Positions 20,632-31,666 of a DNA stretch of 64,000 nt are shown here, in pieces. This stretch comes from Paracoccus halophilus. Lineage in GTDB: Bacteria; Pseudomonadota; Alphaproteobacteria; Rhodobacterales; Rhodobacteraceae. The translations under genes and the position numbers were made by a program. Under the pieces are notes generated by a model that made no database searches, was not told where the DNA came from, and was given only the letters and a program-made list of their open reading frames with translations. The DNA is taken from NCBI RefSeq assembly GCF_000763905.1, contig NZ_JRKN01000001.1, forward strand, positions 124,001 through 188,000. The letters run 5' to 3'. The number at the start of each line of letters is the position of its first letter. The stretch's first letter is position 1.

Positions 20632-20897
20632 TCGGATATGCCCTTTACTTTGCCTTTGCCTGCTTTGGGCTGGCCCTGCTGTTCTGCCTGTTCCGCGTCG
20701 TCTTCGCGCCCGGTCTGGCGGATCGCGTGCTGGCGCTGGACACGATGACGATCAACATGATCGCGCTGCTGACGCTGTTCGGCATCGACCGCGGCACGAC
20801 GATCTATTTCGAGGCCTCGCTGCTTTTCGCCATGGTCGGCTTCATCTCGACCGTGGCCTTCGCGAAATTCGTCCTGCGCGGCGACATCATCGAATAG
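20628..20897 (+). CDS. mnhF: Mrp antiporter subunit F
   Basis: 89-residue membrane protein with three helices and the MnhF motif GLADRVLALDTMTINMIALL. It starts in an ATGA overlap with mnhE and ends nine bases before mnhG, whose ribosome binding site GGGGGAAGG fills the gap. Confidence 0.93.
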   Translation: MIGYALYFAFACFGLALLFCLFRVVFAPGLADRVLALDTMTINMIALLTLFGIDRGTTIYFEASLLFAMVGFISTVAFAKFVLRGDIIE

Positions 20898-20906
20898 GGG
20901 GAAGGC

Positions 20907-21293
20907 ATGATCTGGGAAATCATCATCTCGGTCTTGCTGGTCACGGGCGGTTTCTTCGGCCTGGTCGGATCCTACGGGCTGGTCAAGCTGCCCGATCCGA
21001 TGACCCGGTTGCACGCGCCGACCAAGGCCGCGACGCTGGGCGTGGGCGCGACCCTGACCGCGTCGCTGATCTGGTTCCCGACCCAGGGCGGGCAGAGCAC
21101 CTGGCACGAGCTGCTGATCCTGCTGTTTCTGTTCATGACCGCGCCGATCACCGGCGCCTTCATCGCCAAGGCGCATCTGCATCTGGGCTGGGATGCCGAT
21201 GAACTGCCGCGCCCCGAGCCGGACCTGCATTGGGCGACCTTTGCCGGCCCCGAGAATGAAAGCGTTCTGGATCGCAAGACGCCCGACGAATGA
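20907..21293 (+). CDS. mnhG: Mrp antiporter subunit G
   Basis: 128-residue last subunit of the antiporter. Three helices surround the signature LVGSYGLVKLPDPMTRLHAPTKAATLG, typical of MnhG/PhaG. It closes the six-gene operon and is convergent to dapA, with only 45 bases between the stops. Confidence 0.93.
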   Translation: MIWEIIISVLLVTGGFFGLVGSYGLVKLPDPMTRLHAPTKAATLGVGATLTASLIWFPTQGGQSTWHELLILLFLFMTAPITGAFIAKAHLHLGWDADELPRPEPDLHWATFAGPENESVLDRKTPDE

Positions 21294-21328
21294 TCCGCGC
21301 GGCCGGACGCGCCGGCTCCGCCCGGATC
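21292..21328. terminator. Imperfect hairpin between convergent mnhG and dapA
   Basis: Outer arms GATCCG and CGGATC and inner GGCCGG/GCCGGC-like arms form an imperfect inverted repeat in the short space between the two stop codons. No T-run follows on either strand, so a termination role is only a guess. Confidence 0.3.
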
Positions 21329-21338
21329 ATCAGGCGGC

Positions 21339-22214
21339 TCAGATCAGCCCGGCATGGGCCATTGCCGCGTCGATCGCGGCCTTGACCCCATCGGACAGCC
21401 CGACCAGCGGCAGGCGCACCCGGTCGCTGCACAGGCCCAGCCGCGACATGGCGTATTTCGCCCCGGTCACGCCCGGCTCGAGAAAGATCGCGACATGCAG
21501 CGGCATCAGCAGGTCCTGGAACTCCAGCGCGCGCGCATAGTCCCCGGCCAGCGTCGCGGTCTGGAAATCGGCGCAAAGCCCGGGCGCGACATTCGCCGTG
21601 ACCGAGATGCAGCCGACGCCGCCATGCGCGTTGAAGCCGAGCGCGGTCGCGTCCTCGCCCGAAAGCTGGATGAAATCGGTGCCGCAGCTGATCCGCTGCT
21701 GGCTGACCCGCTCCAGCCGGCCGGTGGCGTCCTTGACGCCGATGATGCGCGGCAGTTTCGCCAGCTCGCCCATGGTCTCGGGCGACATGTCGATGACCGA
21801 GCGGCCGGGAATGTTGTAGATGATGATCGGCAGGTTGCTGGCATCGTGCAGCGCCGTGTAATGCGCGATCAGCCCGGCCTGCGTCGGCTTGTTGTAATAG
21901 GGCGTCACGACCAGCGCGGCATCGGCGCCGGCGGCCTGCGCGTGCTGGACCAGCCCGATCCCTTCGCGGGTCGAGTTCGAGCCGGCGCCGGCGATCACCG
22001 GGATCCGGCCGGCGGCGACGCGGATCACCTCTTCGACCACCAGGCGGTGCTCGTCATGGCTCAGCGTCGGGCTTTCGCCGGTGGTGCCGACGGGAACCAG
22101 CCCGTGGCTGCCCTGGGCGATATGCCATTCGACAAGCTTTTCCAGCGCGGGGAGATCCAGCTCCCCGTCGGGGGTGAAGGGGGTGACCAGCGCGGGCAGC
22201 GAGCCTTTGAACAT
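21339..22214 (-). CDS. dapA: 4-hydroxy-tetrahydrodipicolinate synthase
   Basis: First committed enzyme of lysine and diaminopimelate synthesis, condensing pyruvate with aspartate semialdehyde. Length 291. Schiff-base lysine Lys161 lies in IIGVKDATG and Tyr133 in [14 protein letters not shown] at 43-48 is the pyruvate-binding motif. The start [13 protein letters not shown] at 22214 is the usual N-terminus. It is divergent from the lytic transglycosylase gene, an arrangement seen in related genomes. Confidence 0.96.
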   Translation of the reverse strand: MFKGSLPALVTPFTPDGELDLPALEKLVEWHIAQGSHGLVPVGTTGESPTLSHDEHRLVVEEVIRVAAGRIPVIAGAGSNSTREGIGLVQHAQAAGADAALVVTPYYNKPTQAGLIAHYTALHDASNLPIIIYNIPGRSVIDMSPETMGELAKLPRIIGVKDATGRLERVSQQRISCGTDFIQLSGEDATALGFNAHGGVGCISVTANVAPGLCADFQTATLAGDYARALEFQDLLMPLHVAIFLEPGVTGAKYAMSRLGLCSDRVRLPLVGLSDGVKAAIDAAMAHAGLI

Positions 22215-22316
22215 GACAGTATCCTGAAATTTGCTTCCCAAGCCCTTACATCCGCCGTTCGGGATTGCCAAGCTTGTGAGTTGCGGACGACGACAGAGTC
22301 TCGCAGAAATGAGGCC

Positions 22317-24467
22317 ATGATGTATCCCTTGCGCGACATGATCATTGCGACCCTGCTGGCCGTCGGCCTGGGGCTTGGCCCCGGCTGGGCGCGCGCCGAG
22401 GAGGCGGGGGTTCTGGCCCGCGCGCTGGCGGCGGCCACGGCCCGGGACTGGGACAAGGCGACGGCCGAGGCCGCGCGGTCGGGCCCCATCGCGCGCGACC
22501 TGATCGCCTGGCAGCGGCTGCGCGCCGGGCAGGGCAGCTGGCCGGAATACCGGGATTTCGCCGCCCGCAATGGCGACTGGCCGGGGATGGAGCTGTTCTA
22601 CAAGCGCGGCGACGCGGTCCTGCGCGCCGATCTGCCGCCCGATGAGGTCACGCAATGGTTCGGTGCCCGCCGCCCCGACACGCTGAACGGGGCGATGGCG
22701 CTGATCAGGGCGCTGGATGCCGGCGACAGCGATGCCGCCTCGGCAGAGATCGCGCGGTTCTGGACCGAAACCCCGCTGAACAAGGCCGAGGCGGATATCT
22801 TTCTGGCGAGCCATGGCGCGCGGGTGGCCGGATTGCACGACGCCCGCGTGATGCGCCTGCTGGATCTGGGCGAATGGCGGGCCGCGCAGGTCGCGCTGCC
22901 CCATGCCTCGGCGCCGGCCCGCGCGCTTGCCGAGGTGCGTCTGGCGCTGCAATCGGCGCAGCCGGGGGTGGATGCGCGGATTCTGGCGCTGCCCGAGGAT
23001 CAGCGCGACGATGCCGGGCTGGCGCTGGACCGCTTTCGCTGGCGGATCTGGGCCAAGATGCCGGAACTGGCGCGCGACCTGATGCTTGAGCGCTCGACCA
23101 GCGCGGCGGCGCTGCGCGACCCGACCGCCTGGGCCGGCAAGCGCGCCGATTATGCGCGCCTCGCGCTGCGTCAGGGCGACTGGGCGATGGCCGAAAACCT
23201 GGCCACCGGGCATTTCCTTGAACCGGGGACCGAGGCGTTTTCGGACCTGGAATGGCTGGCCGGCTATGCCGCGTTGCGCGGCGGCGCGCCCGACCGGGCG
23301 CTTGGGCATTTCCAGAAGCTGCAAGCCGCCGTCATCAGCCCGATATCGCTGGCCCGCGCGCATTACTGGCAGGGCCGCGCGCATGAGGCGGCGGCGGATG
23401 AGGCCGCAGCCCGGGCGGCCTATCTTGCGGCGGCCGCCTATCAATCGGCATGGTACGGGCAGCTTGCCTCGGAAAAGCTGGGTCTGCCATTGCAACCCGA
23501 ACTGGCCATTGCCGGGCGGGCCGAGGCCACGCTGCCCGACTGGCGCGGCAGCGCGCTGCGCGAGAACCGGCTCTGGCAGGCCGGTATCTGGCTGATCGCG
23601 GCGGGCGATCCGGCGCAGGGCCAGCGCTTTCTGCTGCATCTGGCCGAGACGGCAGCGTCCGAGGATATCGCCCGAATGTCGCGGATGATGCTGGAAATGG
23701 GCATGCCCTGGCACGCGCTGCGCCTGGCCAAGGCCGCCGCCGGCAAGGGCGTGGTCTATCCGGCCGCCTATTTCCCGCTGACCGGGCTTGAAAACAGCGA
23801 GCTGGGCCTGCCGCCGGAGCTGATCATGGCGATCGCCCGGCGCGAAAGCGAATTCAACCACACGGTTTCCTCGCATGCCGGCGCCCTGGGGCTGATGCAG
23901 GTGATGCCCGAGACCGGGCGGGCCATGGCGCGGCGCATCGGCGAGCCCTTCGACCGGGGGCGGATGACCCGCGACGCGGCCTATAACGCGCGGCTGGGCG
24001 GGGCCTATCTGCAAGGGCTGCGCGAGCGTTTCGGCCCCTCGATCGCGCTGGTCGCGGCAGGCTATAACGCGGGGCCCGGGCGCTCGGCCCGCTGGCTGGG
24101 GGAATTCGGCGATCTGCGCGACGGGGCCGATCCGGTCGACTGGGTCGAATCGATCCCCTTCGACGAGACGCGCAACTATGTCATGCGGGTGGCCGAATCG
24201 CTGCCCATCTACCGGGCCCGCATCCAGGGCGGCCCGGCGCCGCTGGTGCCGACATGGGATCTGACCGGCGGCGGCGCCATGCCCGCGCCCGAGGTCCAGC
24301 CGATCCGGCTGGTCGCATCCCGCCGGCCGGCGCTCGGGCCGCGCGCGCGCGCGCATTTCGCCGCGGGTGGCGTCCTTGCCGAGGTGCTTGGCGCCGGTGC
24401 GCCGCCCGGGACCGGCGCAATCAGCCCGTCTCAGCCCGTTCGCGCTGACGGGAACGCCACCAGGTGA
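22317..24467 (+). CDS. slt: Soluble lytic murein transglycosylase
   Basis: 716-residue periplasmic enzyme cutting the glycan strand of peptidoglycan. A signal peptide (to about WARAEE, residue 28) is followed by a long alpha-helical superhelix domain and a C-terminal SLT catalytic domain. The catalytic Glu510 lies in [13 protein letters not shown], followed by [13 protein letters not shown] and [12 protein letters not shown] codons at 22317 and 22320 are equally possible starts. The 3' end overlaps the convergent DMT transporter gene by 47 bases. Confidence 0.93.
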   Translation: MMYPLRDMIIATLLAVGLGLGPGWARAEEAGVLARALAAATARDWDKATAEAARSGPIARDLIAWQRLRAGQGSWPEYRDFAARNGDWPGMELFYKRGDAVLRADLPPDEVTQWFGARRPDTLNGAMALIRALDAGDSDAASAEIARFWTETPLNKAEADIFLASHGARVAGLHDARVMRLLDLGEWRAAQVALPHASAPARALAEVRLALQSAQPGVDARILALPEDQRDDAGLALDRFRWRIWAKMPELARDLMLERSTSAAALRDPTAWAGKRADYARLALRQGDWAMAENLATGHFLEPGTEAFSDLEWLAGYAALRGGAPDRALGHFQKLQAAVISPISLARAHYWQGRAHEAAADEAAARAAYLAAAAYQSAWYGQLASEKLGLPLQPELAIAGRAEATLPDWRGSALRENRLWQAGIWLIAAGDPAQGQRFLLHLAETAASEDIARMSRMMLEMGMPWHALRLAKAAAGKGVVYPAAYFPLTGLENSELGLPPELIMAIARRESEFNHTVSSHAGALGLMQVMPETGRAMARRIGEPFDRGRMTRDAAYNARLGGAYLQGLRERFGPSIALVAAGYNAGPGRSARWLGEFGDLRDGADPVDWVESIPFDETRNYVMRVAESLPIYRARIQGGPAPLVPTWDLTGGGAMPAPEVQPIRLVASRRPALGPRARAHFAAGGVLAEVLGAGAPPGTGAISPSQPVRADGNATR

Positions 24468-25380
24468 ACATGCCGGCGCCGACCACGATGGCGCCGCCGA
24501 TGGCGACATTCGGGGCCAGCGTCTCGCCGAAGAGCGTCACGCCGAAGATGCTGACCCAGACCAGCTGGGTATAGGAAAAGGGCTGCAGCGCCGAGGCCTC
24601 GGCCAGCTCATAGGCCTTGATCAGCATGAAATGCGCGACCGCGGCGCAAAGGCACAGCAGCAGAAGCCAGGGGATGTCGCGCGGGGCGATCGGCTCCCAG
24701 TACCAGATGCCGACGAGCGTGATGGCGATGGCGCCTGCGATGCCGGTCCAGAAAAAGCTGACCATGGCCGGATCGTCGCGCGCGACCAGCCGGGTCAGCA
24801 GACCGTAGACGGCGAACATCACCGCGCCCCCCAGCGGGAGGGAGGCATTTGCGCTCAGCGCGCCGCTGCCGGGGTTGAGCACGATCAGGATGCCCAGAAA
24901 CCCCGCCGCGACCGCCGCCCAGCGGCGCCAGCCGACCTTTTCGCCCAGCACCGGCCCCGACAGGGCCGAGATCAGCAGCGGGTAGCAGGCGAATATCGCA
25001 TGGGTGTTGATCAGGCCCAGCCGCACGAAAGCCTCGACCGTGACAAGGACCTCGGCCGCCAGAAGCACGCCGCGAAAGGCCTGTGTCCATGGCCGTTTCG
25101 TGCGCATCGCGCGGCTCAGCCCGCCCGGCGCGCGGGCGCAAAGCAGCACCACGAAGACGGCAAAGAACCAGTAGCGCAGCATGATCACGAAGATCGGGGA
25201 ATAGGCCGCGCCCAGATAGCGCGAGATGCCGTCCTGCGCCGCAAAGATAAAGGCCGAAGCGCAGATCATCACGATCGCCATGCCCTGCCGGTCGATGCGG
25301 GGCCTGGCCTGGGGCGGCGGCACGGCAGGCGGTTGTGCCGCCGGGGCCATCAGCGGCCCCGTCTGAGGATTCTCGGGCAT
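24421..25380 (-). CDS. DMT-family (EamA) membrane transporter
   Basis: 319-residue integral membrane protein with about ten helices in two EamA halves, after a Pro-rich cytoplasmic leader (residues 1-30). Typical segments are [28 protein letters not shown] in the first half and [19 protein letters not shown] in the second. The substrate is unknown; family members export metabolites or amino acids. The start at 25380 (MPENPQTG) is chosen over an upstream in-frame codon that would add unlike residues. The last 47 bases are shared with the end of slt on the other strand. Confidence 0.87.
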   Translation of the reverse strand: MPENPQTGPLMAPAAQPPAVPPPQARPRIDRQGMAIVMICASAFIFAAQDGISRYLGAAYSPIFVIMLRYWFFAVFVVLLCARAPGGLSRAMRTKRPWTQAFRGVLLAAEVLVTVEAFVRLGLINTHAIFACYPLLISALSGPVLGEKVGWRRWAAVAAGFLGILIVLNPGSGALSANASLPLGGAVMFAVYGLLTRLVARDDPAMVSFFWTGIAGAIAITLVGIWYWEPIAPRDIPWLLLLCLCAAVAHFMLIKAYELAEASALQPFSYTQLVWVSIFGVTLFGETLAPNVAIGGAIVVGAGMFTWWRSRQRERAETG

Positions 25381-25448
25381 CGCGCGGGTTCCGGTCTGGT
25401 ATACCAGCTTTGGCCATGCGCCGGACAGGCGCAAAGGTCAAGCCCGGG

Positions 25449-26237
25449 TCAGTCGCGTTGTCGGATAACTCCCGCGAATTCGTCGAAAAGCTGCGTATTT
25501 CCGGCCAGGATCGTCCCCGATTCGATCGGGTTTTCCTCGGGCCGGATCGATTCGACGAAACCGCCGGCTTCCTTTACCAGCAGGATGCCCGCCGCCACGT
25601 CCCAGACATTCAGGCCGCGTTCCCAGTACCCGTCAAAGCGGCCGCAGGCGACATAGGCCAGATCCAGCGATGCCGCGCCCCAGCGGCGCACGCCCGCCGT
25701 CAGCGGCATCAGCCGGCCAAGGTCGCGGATCGTGGCCGGCAGGGTGCCGCGCCCGCCAAACGGCACGCCGGTGGCGAAGATCGATTCGATCATCTGCCGG
25801 CGGCCCGAGACGCGGATGCGGCGGTCGTTCAGGAATGCGCCATCGCCGCGCTCGGCGGTGAACATCTCGTCCTTGGCGGCGTCGAAGACCACGGCGGCGA
25901 CGATCTCGCCCTTGTGCTCCAGCGCGATGCTGACCGCCCAATGCGGCAGCCCGTGCAGAAAATTCGTGGTGCCGTCCAGCGGATCGACGAGCCAGCGCCG
26001 CGTCGGGTCCTCGCCGGCCTCCTCGCCGGTTTCCTCGCCGACCCAGCCGTAATTCGGACGCGCGCCGCGCAGTTCCTCCTTGATGATGCGCTCGGCCTCG
26101 CGGTCGGCGCGGCTGACGAAATCGCCCGGACCCTTGGCGCTGACCTGAAGGTTCTCGACCTCGCGGAAATCCTTGACGAGGCTGCGGCCCGCCTTGCGCG
26201 CGGCCTTGATCATGATGTTGAGATTGGCGCTGGCCAT
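25449..26237 (-). CDS. suhB: Inositol monophosphatase family protein
   Basis: 262-residue Mg-dependent phosphatase. Metal-binding motifs are EETGEE (first), WLVDPLDGTTNFLHG (second) and WDVAAGILLVKEAGG (third), all intact. Homologues dephosphorylate inositol-1-phosphate or related sugar phosphates; the E. coli protein also affects rRNA antitermination. Stands alone, with about 350 bases to groEL. Confidence 0.92.
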   Translation of the reverse strand: MASANLNIMIKAARKAGRSLVKDFREVENLQVSAKGPGDFVSRADREAERIIKEELRGARPNYGWVGEETGEEAGEDPTRRWLVDPLDGTTNFLHGLPHWAVSIALEHKGEIVAAVVFDAAKDEMFTAERGDGAFLNDRRIRVSGRRQMIESIFATGVPFGGRGTLPATIRDLGRLMPLTAGVRRWGAASLDLAYVACGRFDGYWERGLNVWDVAAGILLVKEAGGFVESIRPEENPIESGTILAGNTQLFDEFAGVIRQRD

Positions 26238-26593
26238 GGCTTTCCCTTTGTCGGAATGGCCGCCCTATTAGGCGAAGGCGGGCGGAAAGCCAAGCCGGAG
26301 CGGGATTTATCGGGATTCATCGCGAGGTGGTGACCGCGACGGCGGCGGCGCCGTGGTGATCTGGATGAAAGCCCTCGGGCATAGCAGCGGCTGAAGCCGG
26401 GCTGCTGAACGCTCCTGACCGGGCCGGACCTTGACGGCGCAAGCGCCGCCGGCGGGCATGGGCGTGCGCAGGAGATCCCCATGCTCGTTCAGGCGCTTGA
26501 GAATGTTGCCGGGCGTCCCTGCGACATGGGTGAGACAAAAAAGGCCGCCCCTTTCGGGACGGCCTTCTCTGTCCGATGCGGATCGGCGGATGA
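26238..26593. other. Intergenic stretch between suhB and groEL
   Basis: About 355 bases without a supported gene. The groEL terminator occupies 26535-26567. The rest has only short open frames with no ribosome binding site or recognised protein similarity. One minus-strand frame at roughly 26530-26350 reads like protein (GNILKRLNEHGDLLRTPMPAGG) but has no start codon, so it may be a gene remnant. Confidence 0.5.
26535..26567 (-). terminator. Rho-independent terminator of groESL
   Basis: Read on the minus strand: AAGGCCGTCCC, loop GAAA, then GGGGCGGCCTT and a run of T. One G-T pair in an otherwise perfect 11-bp stem. It lies about 30 bases past the groEL stop codon. Confidence 0.9.
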
Positions 26594-28237
<1,644 letters not shown>

Positions 28238-28278
28238 TTACTTTTCTCCTCGGAGATTGGTTGTTCGGGAAATGACGA

Positions 28279-28566
28279 TCAGGCGATGATGCCCAGGATG
28301 TCGCTTTCCTTCATGATCAGCAGCTCTTCGCCATCGACCGTGACTTCGGTGCCCGACCATTTTCCGAACAGGACGCGGTCGCCGGCCTTGACGGCGGGGG
28401 TGATCAGTTCGCCCGAATCCTTGCGCGCACCTTCGCCAACGGCGACGATTTCGCCCTCGGCCGGTTTTTCCTTGGCGCTGTCGGGGATGATCAGGCCGCC
28501 CTTGGTCTTTTCGTCGGATTCGACGCGGCGGACCAGGACACGGTCATGCAGCGGTTTGAAAGCCAT
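28279..28566 (-). CDS. groES: Co-chaperonin GroES
   Basis: 95-residue lid of the GroEL chamber, beginning [14 protein letters not shown]. The mobile loop ([17 protein letters not shown]) and the dome segment are intact. The start at 28566 gives the standard N-terminus; further upstream codons in frame lie in the leader. groEL follows after about 40 bases. Confidence 0.98.
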   Translation of the reverse strand: MAFKPLHDRVLVRRVESDEKTKGGLIIPDSAKEKPAEGEIVAVGEGARKDSGELITPAVKAGDRVLFGKWSGTEVTVDGEELLIMKESDILGIIA

Positions 28567-28607
28567 TCTAGAACACTCCGGTGTTTCAGGTTGCAGTGTC
28601 TCGGTTG

Positions 28608-28634
28608 TTGGCACTCAGGGTTAGTGAGTGCCAA
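28608..28634 (-). promoter_or_regulatory. CIRCE operator for HrcA
   Basis: A perfect inverted repeat TTGGCACTC, nine bases, GAGTGCCAA, upstream of groES. This is the classical CIRCE element bound by the repressor HrcA, so the operon is expected to be repressed until heat or misfolded protein titrates GroEL away from HrcA. Confidence 0.96.
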
Positions 28635-28641
28635 TGACGCT

Positions 28642-28670
28642 CATCTAGGCCTCGCCGCGTGGCCTGTCAA
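28642..28670 (-). promoter_or_regulatory. groESL promoter
   Basis: On the minus strand TTGACA (28670-28665), a 17-base spacer and TAGATG (28647-28642). The start of transcription would fall at the edge of the CIRCE operator, a fitting arrangement for repression. The -10 box is weak, so a heat-shock sigma could contribute. Confidence 0.65.
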
Positions 28671-28796
28671 CGCCTTGCCACGGCTTTACCGCGATTTGTT
28701 CCCCATGCTAGGTTGCGCGCGCCGGGGTTTCGGAATTTTGGCAGGAATTTCAAAGGCGATTGCAGCGCCGCTGAGCCGCGGCAACAGGGATTGGGG

Positions 28797-30125
28797 ATGG
28801 TCGGGGTGGAATTGGTGCCGGAATCGGACGGGAACGGTAAAAAACTGTCGATCTTGCTGCTGGCGGATGATTGCAACCCCGAATGGCCCTCGCTGCCGAT
28901 CGTGGGCTACAAATATGCCATGGCGCTTGGCCGCGAGGCGCGGGTGGTGGTCGCGACCCATGTCCGCAACCGCGAGAATATCGAAAAGGCCGCGCCCTCG
29001 GGGGTCGAATTCGTGTTTCTGGACAATGAGCGCGTCGCCTCGCCGATTTACAAGATCGCGACCTGGCTGCGCGGCGGCTCCGAGGTTGCCTGGTCGACCA
29101 ACATGATCATGCAATACTTGCCCTATCTCGCTTTCGAGCGAGAGGTGTGGAAGCATTTCCGCAAGGATCTGCGGGCGGGCGCCTTTGACCTGGTGCACAG
29201 GATCACGCCGATGACGCCGACGCTGCCCAGCTATATCGCCGGCAAGCTGCCGGTGCCCTTTGTCATCGGCCCGCTGAACGGCAACCTGCCCTGGCCGCGC
29301 GAATTCCGCGCCGAGCAGAAGCGCGAGCGCGAGCGCCTGCGCGTCCTGCGCAATTTCGCCCGGCACCTGCCCTTTGCGCGCAAGACCTTTTCCCGCGCGG
29401 CACTGGTGCTGGCGGGGTTCGAGCATACCATGCGCGAGCTGCGTCCGCTGGCCCCCGGTCGCGTGGTGAACTTTCCCGAGATCGGCTATGATCCGACGAT
29501 ATTTCACGCGCGGCGCGCGGCGCCGGCCTTTGGCGGGCAGGGGCCGCGCCGGTTCCTGTTCGCGGGCCGGCTGGTGCCCTACAAGCTGCCCGATGTCGCG
29601 GTGCTGGCCTTTGCCGGGGCGCCGGAGCTTGCCGGGCACAGCCTGCATATCGTCGGCGACGGCCCCGAGATGCCCCGCCTGCGCGAGATCGTCGCCAGCC
29701 ACGGCCTGCAGGATGTCGTGCATTTCGAGGGCCGCCGCAGCCAGGACGAACTGGCCACGATGATGCGCGGCTTCGACGGCTTCGTCTTTCCCTCGATCCG
29801 CGAGCTGGGCGCGGGCGTGGTGATCGAGGCCATGGCCTGCGGCATGACCTGCTTTGTCGCCGATTACGGCGCGCCGGGCCATCTGGCGGGGCGTGGGCGC
29901 GGGGTGACCGTGCCGATCCGCGACCATGCCGGTTATGTCACCCAGTTCCGCCAGGCGCTGGCCGGCGCGGTGGCCGATCCGGCCGGTGCCGCCGAACGGG
30001 CCGTCGCCGGACAGGCCTATGCCGAGGGCCTCTATCCCTGGGCGCGCAAGGCGCATGAGACGATGGCCTATTACCGCGACCTGCTGGCCGGGCGGCCGGT
30101 GCGCGACCGGGGGGATTACGATTGA
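28797..30125 (+). CDS. Family 4 (GT-B) glycosyltransferase
   Basis: 442-residue glycosyltransferase group 1 protein. The N-terminal half begins KLSILLLADDCNPEWPSLP and the C-terminal nucleotide-sugar domain has RRFLFAGRLVPYKLPDVAV, HIVGDGPEMPRL and the E-x7-E type motif in PSIRELGAGVVIEAMACG. The donor and acceptor are unknown; exopolysaccharide or glycolipid synthesis is likely. The ATG at 28797 is preferred over upstream in-frame codons that would run into the groES control region. No sugar-synthesis neighbours are present. Confidence 0.87.
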   Translation: MVGVELVPESDGNGKKLSILLLADDCNPEWPSLPIVGYKYAMALGREARVVVATHVRNRENIEKAAPSGVEFVFLDNERVASPIYKIATWLRGGSEVAWSTNMIMQYLPYLAFEREVWKHFRKDLRAGAFDLVHRITPMTPTLPSYIAGKLPVPFVIGPLNGNLPWPREFRAEQKRERERLRVLRNFARHLPFARKTFSRAALVLAGFEHTMRELRPLAPGRVVNFPEIGYDPTIFHARRAAPAFGGQGPRRFLFAGRLVPYKLPDVAVLAFAGAPELAGHSLHIVGDGPEMPRLREIVASHGLQDVVHFEGRRSQDELATMMRGFDGFVFPSIRELGAGVVIEAMACGMTCFVADYGAPGHLAGRGRGVTVPIRDHAGYVTQFRQALAGAVADPAGAAERAVAGQAYAEGLYPWARKAHETMAYYRDLLAGRPVRDRGDYD

Positions 30126-30164
30126 GCCCGCGCCACGCGGGCCGTTTGCAAGGATAAAGCGCAG

Positions 30165-31217
30165 ATGAAACGCCATATTTTCAGACCGGCCCTGACCGCT
30201 TTTTTCCTGTCGCTGACATTCGCGCTGCCCCTGGCGGCGCAGGAATGCGCGGGCCGCAACCTGTTTCAGGACATGGCGCCGGGGCGTCTGGCGGAACTGC
30301 GCGCCGCCTCGGCCGCCGTGCCCTATGATGACGGGCTGTTCTGGCAGGCGGAAAAGGACGGGATGCGCGCCATCCTGATCGGCACCTATCATTTCGGCGA
30401 CCCGCGCCACGCCATCACGATGGAGCGCTTTGCCCCCGAGATCGCGCGCGCCGGTTTCCTCATGGTCGAGGCCGGCCCCGAGGAAGAGGCCCGGCTGACC
30501 GAGGCCATGGCCAGCGACCCCTCGCTGATCGTGGACATGTCCGGGCCGACCCTGCCCGAGCGGCTGGACAAGGCCGAATGGCAGGCGCTCTCGGACCTGC
30601 TGGAACAGCGCGGCCTGCCGGCCATGGTCGCCAGCCGCTTGCGGCCCTGGTATGTCGCGGTCATGCTGGGCATCTCGCCCTGCATGATACGCATGACCCA
30701 GGAGCGGGGCGATTCGGGCGGGCTGGACGGCCTGCTGACCGAAAGCGCCCTGGCCGAGGGCGTGCCGATCCGGGCGCTGGAGCCCTGGAACACGCTCTTC
30801 ACCCTGTTCGAGGGGATGACCCCGGAGGAGGAGGAGGACATGATCCGCGCCGCCATGCCGGCCGCGCGCTATGCCGATGATTACGCCGTCACCCTGGCCG
30901 ATGCCTATTTCGCCGGCGAAAGCTGGATGATGTGGGAATTCGGCCGCTTCGACGCCTATGAGAAATCCGGCCTGCCGCGCGATCAGATCGACGCCCAGAT
31001 GCAGATGGCGCAGGAAAAGCTGATGGATCAGCGCAACGCAAGCTGGATCGGCCCGATCGAGACCACGGCGGCCGAGGCGGCGGTGCGGGGCAAGGCCATC
31101 GTCGTCGGCTTTGGCGCGCTGCATCTGCCGGGCGAAAAGGGCGTGCTGCGGCGGCTGGAAAATTCGGGCTGGAGGATCAGCCCGATCATCGTGGAGGGGA
31201 TCGGCAATGGCGGATGA
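30165..31217 (+). CDS. TraB/GumN family exported protein
   Basis: 350-residue protein with a signal peptide (MKRHIFRPALTAFFLSLTFALPLAAQ). It has the TraB/GumN landmarks IGTYHFGDPRH near residue 72 and GFGALHLPGEKGV near the C-terminus, with LMVEAGPEEEA between them. Family members are thought to be metal-dependent hydrolases related to Tiki proteases; their bacterial role is not settled. The end overlaps the next small gene by 11 bases. Confidence 0.88.
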   Translation: MKRHIFRPALTAFFLSLTFALPLAAQECAGRNLFQDMAPGRLAELRAASAAVPYDDGLFWQAEKDGMRAILIGTYHFGDPRHAITMERFAPEIARAGFLMVEAGPEEEARLTEAMASDPSLIVDMSGPTLPERLDKAEWQALSDLLEQRGLPAMVASRLRPWYVAVMLGISPCMIRMTQERGDSGGLDGLLTESALAEGVPIRALEPWNTLFTLFEGMTPEEEEDMIRAAMPAARYADDYAVTLADAYFAGESWMMWEFGRFDAYEKSGLPRDQIDAQMQMAQEKLMDQRNASWIGPIETTAAEAAVRGKAIVVGFGALHLPGEKGVLRRLENSGWRISPIIVEGIGNGG

Positions 31218-31542
31218 GCTTTGGCGCGAAGAGCGCGAATTCTGGCTGGCTGGCGTGGCCGAGGCGGCGCGCAGGATCGACAGCGCCTGCGTGATGGCCT
31301 TTGCGCAGACCGGCATCCTGGATCGGGCGGGGGTGATCGCGGCGCTGCAATCGGCGCCGCGCTGGCAGGAGGTCACGATGACCGCGCGGGCCACGGTCGA
31401 GACCGACGAGGTCTGCCTGCTGGCCTATCACGCCACCGCGCGCCGGCCGGGCGCCGAGACCTATCGCGCGCTCTGCACCACGACCTGGATCCGGCGCGCC
31501 GGCGACTGGCGGATCCTGCAGCACCAGCAGACGCCGGTGTGA
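31207..31542 (+). CDS. SnoaL-like (NTF2 fold) small protein
   Basis: 111-residue protein with the features of the SnoaL/DUF4440 NTF2-like group: an N-terminal helix (LWREEREFWLAGVAEAARRI), a central MTARATVETDEVCLLAYHATARR and a terminal strand pair TTTWIRRAGDWRILQHQQTPV. Such proteins bind or convert small molecules, but no substrate can be named. It overlaps the TraB/GumN gene and is probably co-translated with it. Confidence 0.8.
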   Translation: MADELWREEREFWLAGVAEAARRIDSACVMAFAQTGILDRAGVIAALQSAPRWQEVTMTARATVETDEVCLLAYHATARRPGAETYRALCTTTWIRRAGDWRILQHQQTPV

Positions 31543-31600
31543 GCGCCCCCCAAATCTGCCGGCAATGCCTGCAAGCCATTGCGCCGCGCGCCGGGGTTCA

Positions 31601-31629
31601 TAGACATTCCCCCCGGGCAGCCCTATAAG
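31601..31629 (+). promoter_or_regulatory. Promoter of the pyrophosphatase gene
   Basis: TAGACA and TATAAG separated by exactly 17 bases, each matching five of six consensus positions, about 40 bases before the ppaC start codon. Confidence 0.7.
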
Positions 31630-31666
31630 GCGCGCGAATTTTCCGACAAATCCGAAGGGGTTCCCC

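Noticed and set aside
21339..24509. 1056-codon minus-strand frame joining slt antisense with dapA
   Set aside because: Only the last 291 codons are a protein family (DapA); the rest is antisense to slt.
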